From Candidatus Poseidonia sp. (GTDB lineage Archaea; Thermoplasmatota; Poseidoniia; Poseidoniales; Poseidoniaceae): 12,568 nucleotides of DNA. Below the pieces are notes generated by a model that was given only the letters and a program-made list of their open reading frames with translations, searched no databases and was not told the origin of the DNA. The position numbers and the translations under genes were made by a program. The DNA lies in the NCBI GenBank assembly GCA_023254365.1, contig JALRLQ010000044.1:1-12568 (forward strand), given 5' to 3'. Shown here one piece after another: positions 1 to 6,260 of this stretch (positions are counted from its first letter, which is position 1; each line of letters starts with the position of its first letter).

Positions 1-398
1 ATTTCACATTCGCTATTTTAGCGGCAACAGTGCCTTTTATCAAACAAGCAGCTGCGATACAATTAGTGCCCGTTGCAGCATGAGTTTCGTGACAAGTCTT
101 GGGTGTAAAATACCTAGAAGTTATAGTGCCGCCATTGCATGACTTAGAAAGAAGTGCAAATTTTGGTATCACCTTGTCCCTTACGTCTCCCATACCCATT
201 TCAATCGCAGCAAGTAGTCGAATTTTTTCTATTTTTTCTAGTAAACTTTTATTGTTATTTAACTCCTCACTGGTTTCATTACCTTTGATACCAAAATCAC
301 TTGCGTTAGCCATAACAATTGGCATTGACACATCAAGACAAGTTACTTCAATACCCTCAATTTGAATGGTTGGCTGACCTGTTGGTAGTAATTTACCA
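1..398 (-). CDS. PrpF/GalD-type tautomerase (4-oxalomesaconate tautomerase-like), internal fragment
   Basis: The minus strand stays open from about position 398 to the window edge and translates to an internal piece of a PrpF-family protein. From recall it lines up with Pseudomonas GalD, which interconverts keto and enol forms of 4-oxalomesaconate in gallate/protocatechuate breakdown. Matching blocks in order are LLPTG, EGIEVTCLD followed by MPIV, an EKIRL helix, MGDV, a KxALLS strand, NGGTITSR, a cysteine/histidine-rich PKTCHETHAATG stretch, and the AACLIKGTVA strand. No start or stop codon is present: the C-terminus runs off base 1 and the N-terminal part is lost at the junction near 391-402. 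The stretch is about 38% G+C (138 of 360 bases), against about 55% just beyond, so it does not match its neighbours and probably comes from an AT-rich marine bacterium. PrpF-family membership is fairly certain; the exact substrate is not. Confidence 0.8.
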
Positions 399-402
399 GG
401 TG
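391..402. other. Composition and gene breakpoint with short shared sequence
   Basis: Two unrelated truncated genes on opposite strands meet here. Read on the minus strand, the codons for Pro-Gly-Lys-Leu-Leu-Pro-Thr-Gly of the PrpF-type protein occupy this spot. Read on the plus strand, the same bases encode the Ile-Tyr-Gln-Val that opens the recognisable part of the M24 peptidase. The bases TTTACCAGG at 392-400 fit both genes, as expected for a join at a short shared sequence. G+C shifts from 38% to about 55% across it. A chimeric assembly or amplification join is the simplest reading; a real insertion or recombination border cannot be excluded from one sequence. Confidence 0.75.
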
Positions 403-864
403 GTGCTTGATGCCCAATACGCTGCCATTGAAGCATGTCAAGTTGGTCAGCCGTACACCGCTCCACACGAAGCAGCTCGGAAAGTCTTGGCAGAAGGCCT
501 GATTCGATTGGGCGTCATTGAGCAAAGTCTCGAAGACGCGCTTGACATGGAGAATGGAGAACTTCGTAACTGGTACATGCACAACACCAGCCACTGGATT
601 GGGCTTGACGTGCACGATGCTGGCGTTTACAAACCGGGTGGGACGCCACGAACACTCGAACCAGGGATGTGCCTGACGATTGAACCAGGGCTCTACTTTG
701 GTGCTTGGCGCCCCGATGTGGATTGTCCGGAGCGCTACGCCAACATTGGGATTCGAATAGAAGATGATGTGCTGATCACCAACGACGGCCCCGTGATTCT
801 TACCGAAGATTGTCCAAAAACCGTTGAAGACATCGAACGCATTGTTGGCACACCTTTGCCTTGA
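394..864 (+). CDS. M24B Xaa-Pro aminopeptidase (PepP-type), C-terminal part
   Basis: This is the C-terminal catalytic half of a creatinase-fold metallopeptidase that removes an N-terminal residue preceding proline. Recognisable sequence begins with YQVVLDAQ, the helix that follows the metal-binding DITRT segment in PepP. Three of the five expected metal ligands are visible: His in TSHWIGLDVHD (codon 592), Glu in TIEPGLYF (codon 682) and Glu in IGIRIEDD (codon 760). The downstream ERYANIGIRIEDDVLIT pattern is typical of the PepP subgroup. The two aspartate ligands and the N-terminal domain are missing because the gene is cut at the breakpoint near 391-402. The frame stays open upstream to 319, but that part encodes no peptidase-like sequence and is antisense to the PrpF fragment. 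The stop is 9 bases before mqnC, suggesting one operon in the native genome. Confidence 0.85.
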   Translation, partial: YQVVLDAQYAAIEACQVGQPYTAPHEAARKVLAEGLIRLGVIEQSLEDALDMENGELRNWYMHNTSHWIGLDVHDAGVYKPGGTPRTLEPGMCLTIEPGLYFGAWRPDVDCPERYANIGIRIEDDVLITNDGPVILTEDCPKTVEDIERIVGTPLP

Positions 865-873
865 GGTGGTCCG

Positions 874-2055
874 ATGCAGTGGCGAGAGATTCTCCAGCGG
901 CAAGCCACATGGAGTCGTTCCACAGCTGCCTCCCTTCGCTTGCGTGTTGATGAAGGCGTGGAGTTGTATGAGAATGCCCCACTTCATGCCTTGATGCAGG
1001 CTGCCCACCAACGACGGATGGCCATGCATCCCGAAGGTTTTGTGACGTATCTTGTCGATCGCAACATCAACTACACAAATGTCTGTACGATCAACTGCCA
1101 GTTCTGTTCGTTCTACCGCCCACCAGGTCACGACGAGACCTACACGCAAACCTACGAGGAAATTTCCGGCCGTGTACGTGAATTGGAAGCCATCGGGGGC
1201 TCTCGTATTTTGATGCAGGGTGGAGTGAATCCATCGTTGCCGTTTGCATGGTACACCGACCTCTTGAAGCATCTTCGAACCAACCATCCGACCATCGACC
1301 TCGATTGTTTTAGCCCAATAGAAATTGAAGGCTTGGCTGAAGTGTGCAACATGAGCACATTGGACGTGCTTGCTCACCTGAAGGAAGCAGGGATGCACGG
1401 CTTGCCTGGGGGTGGAGCAGAGATGTTGGTGGATGACGTTCGCAAAGATGTCTCTCCAAAGAAAGGCGCACCCGCCAACTGGCTCCGAGTGATGGGCGAA
1501 GCACAATCGCTTGGTTTGACCACCAGTGCCACCAACGTCATTGGATTTGGAGAAGACGCCAAACAACGCATTGAACACATGATGCGGTTGCGTGAGTTAC
1601 AAGACCGTTCCCTTGGAGAGCACAACAACGGATTCACTTCGTTTATTGCTTGGCCAGTCCAGTTGGAAGTGAATTCATTCGGCCGTCGAAACCGTGGACA
1701 AAACAAACACGTCCTTGGGGCAGGCTCCTCTGAATATCTCCGCCATGTTGCCGTCTCACGTTTGTTTTTGGACAACATCGAGCATATCCAAGCGTCGTGG
1801 CCAACCATGGGTATTCACGTCGCCCAAATGGCCTTGCTCGGGGGGGCAGACGATGCAGGTTCCACCATGATGGAAGAAAACGTGGTTTCTGCATCAGGAA
1901 CCACGAAACTGGAAGCTTCTGAAACAGAACTGCAATCCTCCATCCTACGAGCAGGATTCACACCGCAACGGCGTGACAGCGATTATCTCCACCTCGAGAC
2001 AACCCTGCTGGTTCAATCCGAGCAACTTGCTTCCCCTACACCTATGCAGTTGTAG
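874..2055 (+). CDS. mqnC: MqnC-like radical SAM enzyme (dehypoxanthine futalosine cyclase)
   Basis: The predicted role is cyclisation of dehypoxanthine futalosine to cyclic dehypoxanthine futalosine in the futalosine route to menaquinone. The 393-residue length is close to the family norm. The radical-SAM cluster motif is CTINCQFC, with Cys71, Cys75 and Cys78, preceded by VDRNINYTNV. Next come ILMQGGVNP (113-120), PGGGAEML (178-185), SPKK (194-197), RLFLDNIEHIQASW (296-309) and TMMEENVVSASG (331-342). The last two blocks favour MqnC over the related FO-synthase subunit CofH and over MqnE. A GAGGTGG ribosome-binding site at 863-869 overlaps the peptidase stop and supports the ATG at 874. The segment 258-290 is atypical: where bacterial MqnC usually reads close to PWTFQPENT, this protein has AWPVQLE followed by a basic stretch. 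The 3' end overlaps the convergent lipoprotein gene by 14 bases. Confidence 0.85.
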   Translation: MQWREILQRQATWSRSTAASLRLRVDEGVELYENAPLHALMQAAHQRRMAMHPEGFVTYLVDRNINYTNVCTINCQFCSFYRPPGHDETYTQTYEEISGRVRELEAIGGSRILMQGGVNPSLPFAWYTDLLKHLRTNHPTIDLDCFSPIEIEGLAEVCNMSTLDVLAHLKEAGMHGLPGGGAEMLVDDVRKDVSPKKGAPANWLRVMGEAQSLGLTTSATNVIGFGEDAKQRIEHMMRLRELQDRSLGEHNNGFTSFIAWPVQLEVNSFGRRNRGQNKHVLGAGSSEYLRHVAVSRLFLDNIEHIQASWPTMGIHVAQMALLGGADDAGSTMMEENVVSASGTTKLEASETELQSSILRAGFTPQRRDSDYLHLETTLLVQSEQLASPTPMQL

Positions 2056-5000
2056 GTCCGTAGAAGACAATCCAGATCACGGCACGAATGTTTCTGCCAC
2101 CGTTGCCAATACCGTCGGATGGAACGTATTCGGCGCCGTTGTAGTATCCACGGTAGACCAGATGGTTACTGGTGGTGTTGTCCACCCAATCCGTGATATC
2201 GTATGTCCATTGTTTGACGTCTTGGCCCGCACACCATCCTGCACGGCCAAAGGGCCATGAGCCGTATTGATTGGCCACCACGCCGTTGTTGACTTCGTTC
2301 TCACAACCTTCGCTGCTGTACACGATGGGATGCCACTCGTAGGTTTGGTGGGTGCCCATCGTGTAGTAGTGTTGGTGGTCACAGAACTCAGCACAGTTGG
2401 CCGTGTCTTTCTGGAATCCATGGCCCGTAATGGTGGCCACAATCTTCACACCCGTTGCTTCTGAAGGAACGGTGAAGTTGAGTTGACGGTTGTAACGGGA
2501 TTCGTTGTTGTAAGTCCCGTCAAATTGCCCGCCGCTGAAGGCGTAGGTTGCATTGATGGCTCTTGTACCACTGTCCCAATTGCTAAACAGGAAGGTCACA
2601 GTCAAGTCTCCACGATTGGCACCTGCATATTTGAATCGGCGCTCTTCACCGTCATTGAGCATGAACAAATAGGGGGAGATGTCGGTAAGCCACATTCCTT
2701 CTCGCCCGTACGTGGTGATCCAGCGAACCATTTCTGTATTGCACACCGAATTGTTGTTGGCATCGCAGACATAGAGATAAGCGAGGTAATCCCATTCGTG
2801 GCATCCGCCATAACTTCCGTCGGCGTTCTGATATCGATTTTTACGTTCGTAGCATGCATGTTCGTGATACACTTCGAGGGTGTCGTACGAAGACAGATTA
2901 TTTGGTAACTGGAAGGTGGCGTTGGTAAACGATGAGTGCCCTCCACCCCAGCCTCCGGTGTGGCGTTGAAAATCCATCACGCTCACTGCGTGAACGGCTG
3001 GGTCCTGTGCTCTCACCTTGGTTGGGAATTCAGCGACCCACTGGTTGGCTTCGTACGAGAGGTGGTAAGGGTCGTTGGATTGTGAAGTCCATGCGTAAAG
3101 CGACCCGGTTTCCCGCGACAGTTGGAATCGGTCGATGCCCATGAAGAATGGATTGTTGAAATTCTGAATCATCGAGCCGAGGCCTCCACCGAGGTTGCTT
3201 GCGTCGATATCGATGTAGTGGATGCGATCGTCCCAGTAGGCTTCCTCAGAGGTCGTTAAACCAGCCAAGACAGCGTTTCGTTGTTGTACGACATCGTTGT
3301 GATAGGAGTTGTCAAAGGAGCCGTAGAACAGATGTGTGTTTTCAGGGAGGTTACGTATGAACTTCCCTGGGTTTTGGCCCCAAGTTGCACCGTTGTTGTT
3401 CCCTGAAGAATCCGTGTACTTGAACATGAAGAAATAGACGTCGTGACCGGTCCATCGGTCTTTGAAGTTAAACGAACCGTTCAGTGTTGGGAATGAGAAT
3501 TGTGGAACCACTTGCATCGGTCCGTTGAGCGAGCTTGCATCGGTCCATGCGACGGGACGCTGGACCACAGCACACCCTTGTGCATCGACCGTCCATCGGT
3601 CAGGAGAATTGGTACACAGGTCCACGTTGGCAAACACACCATCACCGTCCAGATCAGCGCATCCAAACGAATTGACGCTCAAACCACTGGGGGTGCCTTC
3701 GCACTGGTCGTCCAAATCGTTGACGCCGTCGTTGTCGGTGTCTCGCTCGATGGCGGCGCAGCCTACTTCATTCACGTCTGTTGCATTTCGTGGCGTTTGT
3801 GGGCAAAGGTCCAGAACAGCTCCGGTTTCATTCACGTCGTTCACGTTGTCGTTGTCGTCGTCCTCATCCTCAGTGGCATCCTGACAACCGTCGTTGTCCC
3901 AATCACTTGATGCATCGGATACCCAAGATGCAACTCCTTTCGGGCAGAGGTCGTCAACGTCGAGGTGGTCGTCATTGTCGTCGTTATCGTCTTCGTCCAA
4001 ATCCGAACAACCGTCGTTGTCCCAGTCACTGTAGCGGTTGGAGGCCCAGCCTTTTCGACCCACTTGGCAATCATCCACCTCATCTTCAACGCCGTCGTTG
4101 TCATCGTCGGTGTCTTCATCAGCATCGTGGCATCCATCGTAATCGTAATCCGCACTTGGCGTGCTCACCCAACCGTAGGATGTCGGACAGCCGTCGTAGG
4201 TGTCGATGATGCCATCGTTGTCATCGTCTTCATCTTCATCGTTGTCTCGACAACCATCTTGGTCACCGTCGGTTGCTGGTGTGCTCTGCCATCCTTGGTT
4301 GGCGCCGATGCCATTCGGGCACCGGTCGTTGACGTTCTGAACACCATCTCCGTCCTCATCGTCACCTGCTCCTTCAATCAGTACTTGGGTGGTCACAACG
4401 TCACTTCGCACCGTGAACGAGCCGCACGTAGCCGTCGTCGTAATGGTGTGGGACTCCGTGGCTTCTGTAAAGTCGAGAAGGACCTTCCACGCATTGTTTT
4501 CATCAAGCGTAAGTCGCCCCTCGTTTCCGTCTGAAATGGTGTATTCAATCGTGCACGACTCAACGGTGGTGTGGGTGACCGAACCTTCGAACCAGACAAT
4601 GTTTGGTTCTTCGAGCACCAATCGAGGGGTGGTGGTGATGATGGGGGCGGGTTCGTCGGGTGCGAGGACATCGAGAACAGTGACGACAGGCTGCAGTTCA
4701 GGGACCATTTCAGACGTGCCGGTGTTGGCCAACTTGACCGAGACGATGTGCTCGCCAACGGTTTGGGGTACGAAGGAAAATTGGTCGCCATTCGCTTGTT
4801 CGCTCAAGGTCACCGCCAGGGGTCTGAACGAGGGATCCAACACGGAGATTTCTCGGCTAAACAGACCTTCTCCGTCCTGCTGAACAGCATACAGATACAC
4901 GGCTTCTTCTCCCAACTGGATTTGTTGAGGTTGAAGGACCCAAGTGAAGGCGATGCTGTAGGTGGACGGGCCTTCTGGCTCCTCAATCGCAGGAGGTTCC

Positions 5001-5071
5001 GTGGCTCCAAGGCAGCCAGCAAACGCCATCATGCACACGAACATGACGGCCGTCCAACGTTGCTTCAGCAT
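2042..5071 (-). CDS. Secreted lipoprotein with TSP3-like acidic repeats and C-terminal PNGase F-like domain
   Basis: This 1009-residue protein should be anchored outside the cell. Residues 1-19 form a signal peptide ending in a lipobox (FAGC, Cys20). Residues 35-135 and 150-232 look like beta-sandwich domains. Residues 236-500 are aspartate-rich, calcium-binding thrombospondin-type-3-like repeats. Residues 519-690 form an unrecognised, possibly thioredoxin-like domain. From about 700 the protein lines up with bacterial peptide-N-glycosidase F, which cleaves N-linked glycans from asparagine. The matches are CHEWD (757-761; Asp761 aligns with catalytic Asp60), RWITTY (783-788), TDISPY (796-801), NCAEFC (892-897; Glu895 aligns with catalytic Glu206) and PFGRAGWCAGQ (940-950). 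The position of the third catalytic acid, Glu118, appears to be Ser830. Family assignment is strong by eye; activity is uncertain. It is last in the minus-strand block, 37 bases after the membrane-protein gene. Confidence 0.85.
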   Translation of the reverse strand: MLKQRWTAVMFVCMMAFAGCLGATEPPAIEEPEGPSTYSIAFTWVLQPQQIQLGEEAVYLYAVQQDGEGLFSREISVLDPSFRPLAVTLSEQANGDQFSFVPQTVGEHIVSVKLANTGTSEMVPELQPVVTVLDVLAPDEPAPIITTTPRLVLEEPNIVWFEGSVTHTTVESCTIEYTISDGNEGRLTLDENNAWKVLLDFTEATESHTITTTATCGSFTVRSDVVTTQVLIEGAGDDEDGDGVQNVNDRCPNGIGANQGWQSTPATDGDQDGCRDNDEDEDDDNDGIIDTYDGCPTSYGWVSTPSADYDYDGCHDADEDTDDDNDGVEDEVDDCQVGRKGWASNRYSDWDNDGCSDLDEDDNDDNDDHLDVDDLCPKGVASWVSDASSDWDNDGCQDATEDEDDDNDNVNDVNETGAVLDLCPQTPRNATDVNEVGCAAIERDTDNDGVNDLDDQCEGTPSGLSVNSFGCADLDGDGVFANVDLCTNSPDRWTVDAQGCAVVQRPVAWTDASSLNGPMQVVPQFSFPTLNGSFNFKDRWTGHDVYFFMFKYTDSSGNNNGATWGQNPGKFIRNLPENTHLFYGSFDNSYHNDVVQQRNAVLAGLTTSEEAYWDDRIHYIDIDASNLGGGLGSMIQNFNNPFFMGIDRFQLSRETGSLYAWTSQSNDPYHLSYEANQWVAEFPTKVRAQDPAVHAVSVMDFQRHTGGWGGGHSSFTNATFQLPNNLSSYDTLEVYHEHACYERKNRYQNADGSYGGCHEWDYLAYLYVCDANNNSVCNTEMVRWITTYGREGMWLTDISPYLFMLNDGEERRFKYAGANRGDLTVTFLFSNWDSGTRAINATYAFSGGQFDGTYNNESRYNRQLNFTVPSEATGVKIVATITGHGFQKDTANCAEFCDHQHYYTMGTHQTYEWHPIVYSSEGCENEVNNGVVANQYGSWPFGRAGWCAGQDVKQWTYDITDWVDNTTSNHLVYRGYYNGAEYVPSDGIGNGGRNIRAVIWIVFYGPTTA
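3572..4366 (-). repeat. TSP3-like calcium-binding repeat region of the lipoprotein
   Basis: This stretch encodes residues 236-500, a tandem series of aspartate-rich units. The four central units begin at cysteines 251, 295, 335 and 376, so the period is about 40-44 residues. Each carries a Trp about 6-10 residues later (261, 301, 342, 383), a DxDxDGC motif and an acidic run such as EDEDDDND. The later units (423-500) are shorter and closer to classical thrombospondin type 3 repeats (DTDNDGVNDLDDQC). DNA identity between units is patchy but local, for example CAACCGTCGTTGTCCCA near 3890 and again near 4010. TSP3 repeats bind calcium through their aspartates and form an extended stalk. Here they separate the lipid anchor from the C-terminal domain. 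Confidence 0.85.
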
Positions 5072-5108
5072 GCCTGTTGCTTCTCATGGGTGTCCTTCAA
5101 TGTGTTGA

Positions 5109-6251
5109 TTAGGTGATATCCAATTCCGACCTGCCATCGTGAAGCGGAAGAGGCTCCACCAGAACCGATGAGGATGGGTGGGCCACACGTAACGGTTCCA
5201 CCCAAAGCAAGGCTCCTCCCCGAGCGCGGTCGATACGAACAATGCATTCCCAATGAACACGTAACAGATCTGTGTTGACCGACCCTGGCCAAACACCGGT
5301 TGGTGGTTCAAGTTCCACAAATCCATCACCCTCGCATCGTTGGCCTTTGCTGCTTGCCATGATTCGCATCGGACGCAGGTAGAGACCACCTCGGACCTCT
5401 TGCATTTCCATGGGTGCATCCTCTCCACCGGCCGTACCATCATCCAAGCCCACAACCCAGTGGTGAGGCAGTTCGGTGGACAAGCCGGGAGGAGGTTGTT
5501 GGTGATGTTCCCTACCCAGCTCTTGCAAGAGAACTTCTCGTGATGGCGGTAACACACCAACCCGCCAGAACACATCGATGTGGTTCCATTCCGGAGCGTG
5601 TTGTGGGAACCTGACCTTCATTCGAAGTGGCTGGTCAGCGACAGGGTCTGCATCAAACGTGAGGGTTGGACGAGGAGGTCGAGTAGCGAGGAATTTGTTT
5701 TGTCGCGTCAGTTCGATGAGGTTCGCCAGAACACGAATCAACAGCGGCGCAAAGATGAGAGGAACGACAAAAACAGCGAGTGCTGGATAGTCGAGAAGTC
5801 CCCATCGTACTGTTTCAAGGCCGTAGACAGGAAGCCCTACAAGCATAAGCAAGGGGGAAATGAAGAGGTAAAACAGACTCAGCAGAAGCACGATAACGAC
5901 GCCGTTGATGAATCGGCGTAGAATGTTGTGGATAGGATTTGGAATCAAATACCACCCTTGTCGCTGACGCCTCACAACGTCAACGAAGGCATCATTTTCG
6001 GTGATGGAATCATCATGGTCCAGCAAAATGTTGTTTCCGCCGAAGGAATACGTGCGCTCCATCAACCATGATTCATTCGAGCCAAGTTGGAAGGCTGGAC
6101 CGAGGCTTTTTGCGTGCTCCGAGGCCTCTTCAACGGAAGCAAAGGTGCCGTGTTCGTGGATTTGTTCGGCGATGGGCAAGGCATTGGGTATCCAGCGCTG
6201 GGCTTCAAACGGTGGGTAACGAATGCGATGGGTTTCCTTGAGCGTCTCCAT
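5109..6251 (-). CDS. Unknown membrane protein with two transmembrane helices
   Basis: I do not recognise this 380-residue protein. A soluble N-terminal part of about 110 residues carries charged and aromatic patches (RYPPFEAQRW near the start, SWLMERTYSFGG at 61-72). Two hydrophobic helices follow, at about 115-141 and 154-177, joined by a short loop that includes PVYGLETVRW. The C-terminal 200 residues are soluble and proline-rich, with probable beta strands (FWRVGVLPP, VHWECIVRI). The ATG at 6251 comes 9 bases after the stop of the geranylgeranyl-reductase-like gene, and the lipoprotein start lies 37 bases past its TAA, so it is probably co-transcribed with both. Codon use and G+C resemble the neighbours, and a frame this long in a tight operon is very likely a real gene. 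No function can be assigned; a membrane-associated role is the only safe statement. Confidence 0.8.
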   Translation of the reverse strand: METLKETHRIRYPPFEAQRWIPNALPIAEQIHEHGTFASVEEASEHAKSLGPAFQLGSNESWLMERTYSFGGNNILLDHDDSITENDAFVDVVRRQRQGWYLIPNPIHNILRRFINGVVIVLLLSLFYLFISPLLMLVGLPVYGLETVRWGLLDYPALAVFVVPLIFAPLLIRVLANLIELTRQNKFLATRPPRPTLTFDADPVADQPLRMKVRFPQHAPEWNHIDVFWRVGVLPPSREVLLQELGREHHQQPPPGLSTELPHHWVVGLDDGTAGGEDAPMEMQEVRGGLYLRPMRIMASSKGQRCEGDGFVELEPPTGVWPGSVNTDLLRVHWECIVRIDRARGGALLWVEPLRVAHPSSSVLVEPLPLHDGRSELDIT

Positions 6252-6260
6252 CTCAATCCC

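Noticed and set aside
99..365. Plus-strand frame of 88 codons at the left end
   Set aside because: The opposite strand encodes a clear PrpF/GalD-type sequence over the same bases; the plus frame is its shadow.
319..393. Upstream ATG extending the peptidase frame to 319
   Set aside because: The extra 25 codons lie in AT-rich foreign sequence antisense to PrpF and lack the metal-binding aspartates that should precede this point.
343..1578. 411-codon open frame on the minus strand
   Set aside because: It is antisense to both the M24 peptidase and the MqnC-like gene, crosses the breakpoint, and its protein has no family features.
874..2055. CofH (F420 precursor synthase subunit) or MqnE as the identity of the radical SAM protein
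   Set aside because: The MMEENVVSA and LDNIxxIQASW blocks and the SPKK segment fit MqnC better. A tree would settle it.
3700..4350. CRISPR array or simple-repeat locus suggested by recurring GTCGTTGTC
   Set aside because: Spacing is irregular, the repeats keep one reading frame, and they are explained by Asp/Asn-rich protein repeats.
3965..4534. Long plus-strand frame rich in valine and isoleucine that looks like a membrane protein
   Set aside because: It is the antisense of the Asp-rich repeats: GAC and GAT codons read backwards become Val and Ile codons. No independent gene is needed.
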